A stretch of DNA of 64,000 nucleotides from Bacteroidota bacterium (GTDB taxonomy: Bacteria; Bacteroidota; Bacteroidia; Chitinophagales; Chitinophagaceae): contig JAEWHC010000009.1 of assembly GCA_023387985.1 (NCBI GenBank), positions 1,054,001 through 1,118,000 of the forward strand, in the 5' to 3' direction. Below are positions 33,690 through 41,554 of this stretch, piece by piece. A program made the position numbers and the translations under genes. Numbering within the stretch: the first letter of the stretch is position 1; the number at the start of each line of letters is the position of its first letter. The notes under the pieces were generated by a model. That model made no database searches, had not been told where the DNA came from, and saw only the letters and a program-made list of their open reading frames with translations.

Positions 33690-35324
33690 TTAGACTTGAA
33701 AAACGCCGGTTTGAAACGCGGGAATATGTGGGTTGTGATTGGCGGCGCGAATGCCTTCCGAAATGGTTTGGCGGGTATCTGCCGGATCAATGATGCCATC
33801 AACCCACAGACGGGCCGCGGCATAATACGGAGATGTCTGGTGTTCATATCGTCCGGTTATTTCCCCAAGCAACGCCTGCTTATCCTTTTCCGCTAGGGTC
33901 TTGCCTTCTTTTTCCAGGTTTTTAACCTGGATCTGGAGAAGTGTTTTCGCGGCTTGCTCTCCCCCCATTACGGCAATTTTTGCCGAAGGCCATGCATAAA
34001 TGAACCGGGGATCATAAGCTTTGCCACACATGGCATAATTGCCTGCGCCATAAGAATTGCCTACAATAATGGTGATTTTGGGAACCACAGAATTGGCCAC
34101 AGCATTTACCAGCTTTGCGCCATCTTTTATGATGCCGGCGTGTTCGCTGCGGCTGCCTACCATAAACCCGGTAACATCCTGCAAAAAGATCAATGGAATT
34201 TGTTTTTGATTGCAGTTCATAATAAAACGGGCGGCCTTGTCGGCACTGTCATTATAGATTACACCGCCCAATTGCATTTCGCCTTTTTTCGATTTTACCA
34301 CAAGTCGCTCATTGGCCACAATGCCCACCGCCCATCCGTCTACACGTGCATAACCGCAAATAATGGTCTTTCCGTATTCATTTTTGAAAGGGGTAAAGCT
34401 TCCGGCGTCAATAATGCAGTCGATTAATGCCTGCATGCTGTAGGGTTTGCTGTTTCCGGGAGATTGAATGGCGTAAATGCTGCCGGCAACAGGCTGGGGA
34501 TCACGGGCTTCAATGCGGTCAAATCCGGCTAGCCGTGGAGCGGCAAGCATACCCATTAGTTTTTTAACCTGGTCGAGTGTTTCTTCTTCAGTTTCAAAGC
34601 GGTAATCGGCTATGCCACTGATGGCATTGTGGGTTTCAGCGCCGCCCAGCGTCTCCACGTCTATCTCTTCACCAATAGCCGCTTTAACCAGGAACGGGCC
34701 GGCCAGAAAAATGCTGCCGTTTCCGTCAACCATCAGGGTTTCATCGCTCATGATGGGGAGGTAAGCACCCCCCGCGACACATGCGCCCATTACCGCGGAA
34801 ATTTGTGAAATGCCCATAGCGCTCATCCGGGCATTGTTGCGGAAGATGCGTCCAAAATGTTCCTTGTCCGGAAAAATCTCATCCTGCATGGGTAGGAAAA
34901 CGCCGGCGCTGTCAACAAGATAAACGATAGGCAGATGATTTTCCATGGCAATTTCCTGCAAGCGTAAATTCTTTTTTGCCGCGATGGGGAACCAGGCTCC
35001 TGCTTTTACGGTTTGGTCATTGGCTACCACCACACATTGTCGTCCGCTGATATATCCCACACCGCCTACCACACCACCCGAAGGACAACCGCCCTCTTGC
35101 TCATACATTTCGTAGGCGGTAAGTTTACCAATCTCAGTAAATGGTGAATTTTTATCGAGTAAATATTTAAGCCTTTCGCGTGCAGTCAGTTTATTCCGCC
35201 GCTTTTGATTGGCGATGGCTTCACTTCCACCGCCTTTTTCAATTTCGGAAGATACCATTTTCAGCCTGCTAACCGCAAGCTTCATGGCGTCTTCATTTTT
35301 GTTGTTTTCTAAATTCATCCGCAA
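33690..35324 (-). CDS. Acyl-CoA carboxylase carboxyltransferase (beta) subunit, MCC-beta-like
   Basis: The 544-residue protein has both crotonase-like carboxyltransferase halves: ARERLKYLLD, EGGCPSGGVVGGVGYISG, GACVAGGAYLPIMSDE and, in the second half, VTGFMVGSRSEHAGIIKDGAK and MGGEQAAKTLL. The GEEIDVETLGGAETHN segment is most like methylcrotonyl-CoA carboxylase beta subunits (leucine catabolism), but propionyl- or geranyl-CoA specificity cannot be excluded. No biotin-carboxylase alpha subunit is adjacent, so the complex must recruit it from elsewhere. A TATATTTG element is 12 bases upstream. Confidence 0.88.
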   Translation of the reverse strand: MRMNLENNKNEDAMKLAVSRLKMVSSEIEKGGGSEAIANQKRRNKLTARERLKYLLDKNSPFTEIGKLTAYEMYEQEGGCPSGGVVGGVGYISGRQCVVVANDQTVKAGAWFPIAAKKNLRLQEIAMENHLPIVYLVDSAGVFLPMQDEIFPDKEHFGRIFRNNARMSAMGISQISAVMGACVAGGAYLPIMSDETLMVDGNGSIFLAGPFLVKAAIGEEIDVETLGGAETHNAISGIADYRFETEEETLDQVKKLMGMLAAPRLAGFDRIEARDPQPVAGSIYAIQSPGNSKPYSMQALIDCIIDAGSFTPFKNEYGKTIICGYARVDGWAVGIVANERLVVKSKKGEMQLGGVIYNDSADKAARFIMNCNQKQIPLIFLQDVTGFMVGSRSEHAGIIKDGAKLVNAVANSVVPKITIIVGNSYGAGNYAMCGKAYDPRFIYAWPSAKIAVMGGEQAAKTLLQIQVKNLEKEGKTLAEKDKQALLGEITGRYEHQTSPYYAAARLWVDGIIDPADTRQTISEGIRAANHNPHIPAFQTGVFQV

Positions 35325-35335
35325 CGTTGATGCTG

Positions 35336-35343
35336 CAAATATA
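35336..35343 (-). promoter_or_regulatory. Putative -7 element for acyl-CoA carboxylase-rpe
   Basis: TATATTTG on the minus strand fits TAnnTTTG and lies just upstream of the start codon at 35324. If it is used from there, the ATG a few codons inside the frame (MNLENNKNEDAMKL) may be the real start. Confidence 0.4.
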
Positions 35344-35383
35344 GTAAGACGGTTTCATGCGTTTCGGGAAAGCCTTAAACCCG

Positions 35384-35974
35384 CTATTTTTGACGCAGGC
35401 GGAAAAACAATTCCCTTCCGGCCCGGGGTTTGATGGAATTGTAGCAGCGTTCCATTTTTTCAATGTGAAAATCATTTTCAAAAACATCCGTGTATTCTTC
35501 TTTATTCCCGCCAAAAGGCGGAGAAGTTTCAAAAACCTCATCAAAAAGCAAACCGGTGAGGCAACCTCCGGGCTTCAGCAAGGCTTTCATTTTTGCGCTA
35601 TATGCACTACGGTGTCCGGGCAGCAAAGTGCAAAAAAAGGTCTGTTCCACAATAAGATCATATTGTCCTGTATGCTCAAAGAAGTTACCGGTAATGATGT
35701 TTACAGTTTCCCGGTCTTTCCAGGCCTCCCGCAACTGAGCGGTCAGGATCTCGGAAATATCTAATAAATGAATATTGGTGAAACCGAGCTGCCATAAGTA
35801 TTCACCTTCATAAGCGTTTCCGCATCCGGGAATAAGGATGGCCATATGTTTATCCTGCAGTTGATCAAAAAAATGGGTTAGGGGAGGGGAAGGGTTCCCA
35901 ATGTCCCACCCGGTTTGATGGGTAAGATAGCGGTCGTTCCAAAAGGATTCATCGAGGATGAGGCCGGGTGACAT
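35384..35974 (-). CDS. TPMT-family SAM-dependent methyltransferase
   Basis: The 196-residue protein has the thiopurine-methyltransferase pattern SFWNDRYLTHQTGWDIGNPS and the SAM-binding LIPGCGNAYEGEYLWQLGF. HLLDIS, EQTFFCTLLPGHRSAY and LKPGGCLTGLLFDEVF follow. Members methylate thiols, selenium, tellurium or halides; the substrate is unknown. It is downstream of the HD-domain gene (31 bases) on the same strand. Confidence 0.88.
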   Translation of the reverse strand: MSPGLILDESFWNDRYLTHQTGWDIGNPSPPLTHFFDQLQDKHMAILIPGCGNAYEGEYLWQLGFTNIHLLDISEILTAQLREAWKDRETVNIITGNFFEHTGQYDLIVEQTFFCTLLPGHRSAYSAKMKALLKPGGCLTGLLFDEVFETSPPFGGNKEEYTDVFENDFHIEKMERCYNSIKPRAGRELFFRLRQK

Positions 35975-36005
35975 AAAGCGAAAAGATGTTCAGGATTTTA
36001 AAAAT

Positions 36006-36608
36006 TTACATTGTCACTTTTCCCTGTACGGGAATAATGAAATGGATCAGCTCATCAACAGGAATTTTCGCTCGTTCACAAGCATCGGCAATATCTTCAC
36101 GGCTGACATTGGCGGCAAATGCTTTTTCTTTCAGTCTTTTTTTAACGCCTTTGAGTTCCATGCCATCATAACCGCCGGGCCGCATGAGGCTGTAGGCGTG
36201 CACAAGCCCGCTGAGCTCATCGAATGCATAAAGCATGTGGTCCATCTCTGTTACCGGAGCTACGCCAAAATGCGCCGGTCCGTGGCTGGCGATCGCACGG
36301 ATGATCTCCGGATCCAGGTGCTGGTCTTCGAGGTATTCCACAATTTTCCGGCAATGGGTTTCAGGCCATTGGTCCCAGTCCGCGTCATGGAGCAAACCGG
36401 CAAGCTCCCAACGCCACTGACCCGCTTCATCCAGGTTTAATTTTTCTGCCGCCCAGGCTTTCATCAGCGCGGCTACCTGTAGCATATGCAATTTCAGCCG
36501 CGGGTTAAGCACCCAGGTGTTGAACAATTCTTCAGCCTGCTGACGGGTGAAAACTCTCCCCGTATTTTCTGGGTTACCAAATGTTGTACGGTTGAAATGT
36601 CTGCTCAT
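36006..36608 (-). CDS. HD-domain (HDIG-like) hydrolase
   Basis: The 200-residue protein has the HD motif ELAGLLHDADWDQWPETH with upstream His in LHMLQVAALM and later ASHGPAHFG, giving a full set of metal ligands for a phosphohydrolase. Members act on nucleotides or cyclic dinucleotides, but nothing here fixes the substrate. I use the ATG at 36608 rather than 36659 because the extra 17 residues are unlike family members. Confidence 0.85.
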   Translation of the reverse strand: MSRHFNRTTFGNPENTGRVFTRQQAEELFNTWVLNPRLKLHMLQVAALMKAWAAEKLNLDEAGQWRWELAGLLHDADWDQWPETHCRKIVEYLEDQHLDPEIIRAIASHGPAHFGVAPVTEMDHMLYAFDELSGLVHAYSLMRPGGYDGMELKGVKKRLKEKAFAANVSREDIADACERAKIPVDELIHFIIPVQGKVTM

Positions 36609-36732
36609 AATTTTGATGGATCTGTTTTTAATAATCGCGAAAAGGTACAAATTTTGCATTCTTTCCGCAAATAGATCCTAAGCTGTAATTATTGCCGTTT
36701 TGGCCAGTACTTCACCCTTAAACCTTGTTGAT

Positions 36733-37173
36733 ATGAAAAAATGCATTGCCCTGCCGTTTTTATTGTTTATCCTGGTCTGTGGCTGTAAAGCGCCACGGCA
36801 GGTTCAGCCCATTGAGCCGGGCACCCTGGCCAATGTGGGTTATTTTCAGTTGAACCGCACCGAGGCGATTGAAATGATTAATAAATACCAAACCCAACCT
36901 CCAGCCGCCCAACCGGTTTATTCGCTGGATTTTGATGCCGGAGAGCTCACAAATTTCCAGGTCAGCAACCTGCAATCGCTGCGTTTTTTCCTGGCAAAAT
37001 ATCCGCAGGGAGAAACCAACCAGATGAATGGCGGCTATACAGTGATCCTGCAATTAAAAACCACTGAAAAAAAGTTTGCCTATTTTGATCTGCGCCGCAA
37101 TACTTCCGGTCAATACAAGGAAGGGCCAACCGTTTGCCCTCCGCCAAACTGCAAGCCAATCGAAACTTTTTAA
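36733..37173 (+). CDS. Small lipoprotein of unknown function
   Basis: The 146-residue protein has a lipoprotein signal (ILVCGC, Cys18) when started at the ATG 36733; the frame is open further upstream from a TTG at 36700. The mature part is strand-rich and ends in TVCPPPNCKPIETF, with a close cysteine pair. I do not recognise the family. It stands alone between the divergent HD-domain gene and the acyl-CoA dehydrogenase. Confidence 0.7.
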   Translation: MKKCIALPFLLFILVCGCKAPRQVQPIEPGTLANVGYFQLNRTEAIEMINKYQTQPPAAQPVYSLDFDAGELTNFQVSNLQSLRFFLAKYPQGETNQMNGGYTVILQLKTTEKKFAYFDLRRNTSGQYKEGPTVCPPPNCKPIETF

Positions 37174-37235
37174 AATTTAATGCTGCGGTGAATTTTGCAT
37201 GCAGGTTAGTACGAGGGCATGACGTACAATTCCGT

Positions 37236-37243
37236 TACTTTTG
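37236..37243 (+). promoter_or_regulatory. Putative -7 element for acyl-CoA dehydrogenase
   Basis: TACTTTTG fits TAnnTTTG and lies 26 bases before the ATG at 37269. Confidence 0.5.
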
Positions 37244-37268
37244 CTGCGAATAAAACGATTTTTGCCAA

Positions 37269-38423
37269 ATGATTTTTGACCTTACTGAAGAGCAACAGGC
37301 CGTGCAGCAGGCAGCAAGAGATTTTGCCCGGCAGGCTTGTCTTCCCGGTGTTATTGAACGGGATGAAAAACAACAGTTTCCCCGTGCACAGGTGGAGCAA
37401 CTTGCTGATCTTGGATTTTTAGGAATAATGACACATCCTGAACATGGCGGAAGTGGAATGGATACCATTAGCTATGTGTTGGCCATGGAAGAAATCAGTA
37501 AAATTGATGCTTCCACCAGCGTCGTGATGAGCGTAAACAACAGCCTGGTATGCTATGGCCTGCAGGAGTTTGGCAGCACGATGCACAAGGAAAAATACCT
37601 GACACCACTTGCACAGGGTAAAAAGGATGGAACGCTTTATCTTGGCGCATTTTTGCTGAGTGAACCGGAAGCAGGAAGTGATGCTACGCATCAACGCACC
37701 ACTGCTGAAGATAAAGGCGATTACTACCTGTTGAATGGAACCAAAAACTGGATTACCAACGGGGGCTCAGCCAGTGTTTACCTGGTAATCGCCCAAACCG
37801 ATCCGGCCAAAAAGTCAAAAGGCATTAATGTGCTGATCGTGGAAAGGGACTGGCCGGGGGTGGCCGTTGGTGCCAAAGAAAATAAACTCGGCATACGTGC
37901 TTCTGATACGCACAGTATTGGTTTTACCGATGTGAAAGTGCCTAAGGAAAACCGCATTGGCGATGATGGTTTCGGCTTCAAATTCGCCATGAAAACCCTT
38001 GCTGGCGGACGTATCGGTATTGCCGCGCAGGCCCTGGGCATTGCCTCCGGAGCTTATGAACTTGCACTTGCCTACTCCAAAGAACGTAAAGCATTTGGCA
38101 CCGAGATCATGAATCACCAGGCCATTCAGTTTAAGCTTGCGGACATGGCTACCCGCATTGAAGCGGCACGACTGCTGTGTTTTAAAGCGGCATGGGAAAA
38201 AGACAATGGCATGAATTATGACCTCAGCAGCAGCATGGCCAAAGTATTCGCCAGCGAAACGGCCATGTGGGTAACCACCGAAGCGGTACAGATCCATGGC
38301 GGCTACGGCTATGTAAAAGAATACCATGTTGAACGATTGATGCGGGATGCCAAGATCACCCAGATTTATGAAGGCACGAGTGAAATTCAGCGGATCGTGA
38401 TCAGCCGGAGTATTTTGAAATAG
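37269..38423 (+). CDS. Acyl-CoA dehydrogenase
   Basis: The 384-residue flavoenzyme would introduce the trans-2 double bond in acyl-CoA (beta-oxidation or amino-acid catabolism). It shows FDLTEEQQAVQQAARDFA, the FAD/substrate segment GAFLLSEPEAGSDA, TNGGSASVYLVIAQTD, QIHGGYGYVKEYHVERLMRDA and the catalytic glutamate in IYEGTSEIQR. The form is closest to short-chain (butyryl-like) enzymes. No electron-transfer flavoprotein genes are adjacent. Confidence 0.94.
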   Translation: MIFDLTEEQQAVQQAARDFARQACLPGVIERDEKQQFPRAQVEQLADLGFLGIMTHPEHGGSGMDTISYVLAMEEISKIDASTSVVMSVNNSLVCYGLQEFGSTMHKEKYLTPLAQGKKDGTLYLGAFLLSEPEAGSDATHQRTTAEDKGDYYLLNGTKNWITNGGSASVYLVIAQTDPAKKSKGINVLIVERDWPGVAVGAKENKLGIRASDTHSIGFTDVKVPKENRIGDDGFGFKFAMKTLAGGRIGIAAQALGIASGAYELALAYSKERKAFGTEIMNHQAIQFKLADMATRIEAARLLCFKAAWEKDNGMNYDLSSSMAKVFASETAMWVTTEAVQIHGGYGYVKEYHVERLMRDAKITQIYEGTSEIQRIVISRSILK

Positions 38424-38637
38424 TATTTTGTGGGCTGGGGTTTAATGAAATTAAACCTGAATATTTTACAATCCTTTTGAATGGACAGGATAAGAATATT
38501 TGCAGGCAATGGACATTCGCGACCGCCAAATGCATCATTTGCATTAACGAAACACAAAGCTTGTATCCTCATTTTCTATGCTCAAACGCCTCATTTTCAG
38601 GGCTTTCTTCCTTAACGTTTGTTTGCCTCAAAAAAAA

Positions 38638-38668
38638 TTTGGAAGTTGTGGGCGAAGGCCTATTTTTG
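38638..38668 (+). promoter_or_regulatory. Bacteroidota-type promoter for tRNA-Asp
   Basis: TTTG (38638-38641), exactly 19 bases, then TATTTTTG (38661-38668), ending 17 bases before the tRNA 5' end. It is an almost textbook match to TTTG-N19-21-TAnnTTTG. Confidence 0.75.
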
Positions 38669-38685
38669 CACTCCTTAACAGGAAA

Positions 38686-38759
38686 GGATCGGTAGTTCAG
38701 TTGGTTAGAATGCCGCCCTGTCACGGCGGAGGTCGCGGGTTCGAGTCCCGTCCGGTCCG
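38686..38759 (+). tRNA. tRNA-Asp(GTC)
   Basis: A 74-nt cloverleaf: acceptor GGATCGG/CCGGTCC, D-arm TAGTTCAGTTGGTTAGAAT, anticodon stem CCGCC/GGCGG around CTGTCAC (anticodon GTC), T-arm GCGGGTTCGAGTCCCGT and discriminator G, as expected for tRNA-Asp. CCA is not encoded. Confidence 0.97.
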
Positions 38760-38760
38760 C

Positions 38761-38789
38761 AAAAAGCTCTCAAATCTGAGGGCTTTTTT
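38761..38789 (+). terminator. Terminator of tRNA-Asp
   Basis: AAAAAGCTCTCA pairs with TGAGGGCTTTTTT around AATC, two bases after the tRNA. It is also well placed to stop the convergent gene ending at 38823. Confidence 0.8.
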
Positions 38790-38822
38790 GTTTTAAGCTT
38801 TCCGGCTTACCTGCAGAGTTTT

Positions 38823-41258
38823 TTACTCCAGGATTTGCTCCAGCATAAGCAATTTTCCGTCATGGGTCATTCCTTCCACAACCACTTTGAAACGTTTTGT
38901 GCGGTCGTTATTGTAGAACCGTATGGGAAGCCTTGTGTTTACATCATTTATAAAGAGATCAGGCACCCAAAGCAAAGTCATCCGGTGGTCGGCAATGTCA
39001 GCGGTTTGAACAGGCATGCTGTAATCTGGTGAATAAAATTCCCTGATGATCGAATAGCCCTTGTAATCGATGACTTCCGCGCCAATCCCGATATTCATCT
39101 GTAAATCCCTTTCTTTTTTCAGATAGACGGCCAGGGTTCCGTCTCCGCCACCCCCCGGAGCACCCGAGAACGTAGAGAACACTTTTACATAAGCAATGTC
39201 GCTAACCGGTATGGTAGCGAGATAATCGCCCTGTACGGGAAATTCATCTACATACAGATACATTTCGTTGGGCGTGGTGTTGCCAAGCGCGTTGGGTGTA
39301 ACCTGCTCGTTGCCCACGGGTTTTATTACCTGCATTGAAGGGGGCTTGCGATAAAAAATATGGTAAGCTTCCTGTTGTACCACAGTAATACCCGGTATGC
39401 GCTCACGCAGGTAATCAAATATGTTCATGCTGAGCGCGGTTTCTTTTGTAAGATCAATTGATCTTGCCGATAAGCCTCCCGAAAACATGCCGGTGGTGTA
39501 ATATTCGTCCAGCTCTTCCAGCGGGCTTTTTTTCCTTCCTGTAATGGTTACGTTTTCCAGGGTTGAGCCGGCTATCCAGGCATAATCTGCATAAGCGGAT
39601 GCCAGGGCACTGTTGCTCAATTCGCCGGCAAATGCCATGGTTATTGCCACCGGCGGAAGCGGAAATTTTCGCCACAGTGAATCGGAATCCAGTTTAATGG
39701 AAACAGCCATATTTCTTTTGCCTTCCGCGCCGGCAAAAAACAATTTGGACTGGTCGTAAAATACAAGGGAATCCAGGGAGAAATTGCCCTGTTCATCAGT
39801 CAGCAGAATATCGGAATATTTCATCCTTTTTTCCGTATTGCCTTTCGGGGAAATCATCAGCAGCAATTCCTGGTTGGCATAAGGTTTCCTGCTGCCTCTG
39901 AGCGTCGCCTTGCCTGTAAGTGTGATGAACCCGCCATTTTTATTTGTCTTTTTGGGAATAGCGGGATCCGCAATTTCGCTCCATTTGAACCGCCTCCAGC
40001 CATTGGTGAGCATGAGCAAGTCCATCGCCTTTTCTGCGCTGTCGGATGCTGCCTGGAAATACCAGGAAGGGCGGTGCACATAGCCGCGGATATCGCTGGA
40101 GAGCAAAAAATAGGCGTAGATGTTTTCTGCCCGGAGAAGCGGACCTTCATAGGCTGCATCTGTAACAGAAACTGAAAAAGAACCGCTTACGGTATCAGGC
40201 AAAATCAGGGTAAATTGATTGAGCATTTTTACACCGGTGTGCAAGGTGTCGGTCTCAAGATGTCCGGCCACAACATATTCCCGGTTATTTATAAAAACCA
40301 GTCTTTCGGCAAGGGGGATATTATTGGAATTGAAAACCGTCAGCTGCAAAATTCCGGAGGGAAATTCCGCGGTTGGAAACTGCCCGTAAATGGTTTGCCT
40401 GTTCGCATCAAAATCCTGCCGGAAAGCGGTACGGTTCTGCATCTGGCCGATTATAAATGCCGGTTGCAGCGCTATGTTGTCACCAAGGTGCTCAATGCTA
40501 AAATGGACCCGGCCATTGCTTTTCCTTATCCGCATCGAGAGCCCCTGTTCGAGGGGTTCAGGAAGTGCATAACGGTGATCTTCCGCATTGGTGATTACTG
40601 CGTAATACTTTTCACCTTGCAGCGGCATAAATGGAAAAAGACCCATACCGTCATGATAACTTTTGGCCTGAACAATCGCCTGCCCTTTGCTGTTAAAAAT
40701 GGTCATTTGAACATCATCCGGCAATCCGTTTTCATTGTTTGCTTTAAAGGCAATATTGTTTACCAGGCCGGTAACGAGGTTGCCCCCTTCAGGAAAAAAA
40801 TGGAGTTGTATTGTCTTTTTGGGTACAGGCTCTTTTGTAATGCCCTGCCTGCCATAGATCCGGATTGTTTTGGTGAACAAAAAATCCGGTTGATTCAACA
40901 TAGATGGCGACCAGGCGCGAAGAAAATAATAGCCCGTAACCATATCCTTGCTCAGTTCAAGTTGCCCTTGCGTAATGCCCTGGTAAACAGGAAAAACCGC
41001 GGATTGCAAGACAGTTCCATCCGTGTTAACCAGCTCAACATATAACGAAGTGCTTAACGAAGAAGGCTGAAAACCAGACCGGAAATAGGCCTTGAACCAA
41101 AGATCCTCACCGGCGATCCAGGCTTCGCGGTCGGTATGCAGGTAAACTTTTTCAATGGGATTCTTATCCGACCAGGCGTTCAGCTTTTGCTGGAGTGGCT
41201 GTGCTTCTGCAATCAGCATTACAGGTACAACGAGCAAAAGGAGCAGCAGTTTCCGCAT
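38823..41258 (-). CDS. Large exported MG2-like protein with C-terminal TonB-plug-like region
   Basis: The 811-residue protein has a signal peptide (MRKLLLLLLVVPVMLIAEAQ). A segment PIEKVYLHTDREAWIAGEDLWFKAY follows (about 30-55), matching the macroglobulin-like MG2 start seen in many Bacteroidota surface proteins. More beta-sandwich repeats follow, then a peptidase-regulatory-like stretch (about 460-540). Near residue 600-720 a plug-like region of TonB receptors occurs (SIDLTKETALSMNIFDYLRE, MYLYVDEFPV), but there is no barrel after it. The role is unknown. The ATG at 41258 is chosen over 41315 for the signal peptide. Confidence 0.75.
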   Translation of the reverse strand: MRKLLLLLLVVPVMLIAEAQPLQQKLNAWSDKNPIEKVYLHTDREAWIAGEDLWFKAYFRSGFQPSSLSTSLYVELVNTDGTVLQSAVFPVYQGITQGQLELSKDMVTGYYFLRAWSPSMLNQPDFLFTKTIRIYGRQGITKEPVPKKTIQLHFFPEGGNLVTGLVNNIAFKANNENGLPDDVQMTIFNSKGQAIVQAKSYHDGMGLFPFMPLQGEKYYAVITNAEDHRYALPEPLEQGLSMRIRKSNGRVHFSIEHLGDNIALQPAFIIGQMQNRTAFRQDFDANRQTIYGQFPTAEFPSGILQLTVFNSNNIPLAERLVFINNREYVVAGHLETDTLHTGVKMLNQFTLILPDTVSGSFSVSVTDAAYEGPLLRAENIYAYFLLSSDIRGYVHRPSWYFQAASDSAEKAMDLLMLTNGWRRFKWSEIADPAIPKKTNKNGGFITLTGKATLRGSRKPYANQELLLMISPKGNTEKRMKYSDILLTDEQGNFSLDSLVFYDQSKLFFAGAEGKRNMAVSIKLDSDSLWRKFPLPPVAITMAFAGELSNSALASAYADYAWIAGSTLENVTITGRKKSPLEELDEYYTTGMFSGGLSARSIDLTKETALSMNIFDYLRERIPGITVVQQEAYHIFYRKPPSMQVIKPVGNEQVTPNALGNTTPNEMYLYVDEFPVQGDYLATIPVSDIAYVKVFSTFSGAPGGGGDGTLAVYLKKERDLQMNIGIGAEVIDYKGYSIIREFYSPDYSMPVQTADIADHRMTLLWVPDLFINDVNTRLPIRFYNNDRTKRFKVVVEGMTHDGKLLMLEQILE

Positions 41259-41498
41259 GAAAAAATCAGTTAATGGTTCAACAAAAATATCTGTTCCGTC
41301 GCTATTGCTGTACAATTAATCCGCAACGGCAATGTGTTTCCGCCTCCCCTTGCCTGCTCCGGGGCAATGATAGAAGAGAGCGCATTGATTGATGAAAACC
41401 ATAAGCAATAAAGCGTCTGGATTGACTGCCCGTTGGGAAGGTTTTTCTGCCTGGTTCATTCGGTCACAAATACCCAAAGGTTTTTTTGTATGCAAAAC

Positions 41499-41526
41499 AA
41501 AAAAGCCGTCACAGGTGACAGCTCTT
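41499..41526 (-). terminator. Terminator-like hairpin downstream of the MG2-like gene promoter region / after the CstB-like gene side
   Basis: On the minus strand GCTGTCAC pairs with GTGACGGC around CT and is followed by TTTTTTG. It lies upstream of the MG2-like gene and 29 bases beyond the CstB-like stop (41555), so it ends the sulfur operon. Confidence 0.75.
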
Positions 41527-41554
41527 TCAATCGTGAAATTATGTAACTGAAAAC

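Noticed and set aside
38477..38796. Two overlapping 72-codon plus-strand open frames across tRNA-Asp and its promoter
   Set aside because: They read through a tRNA gene and its terminator; no protein features.
40215..41045. 276-codon plus-strand frame opposite the MG2-like gene
   Set aside because: Antisense shadow; composition lacks protein-domain character and the minus frame has signal peptide and domains.
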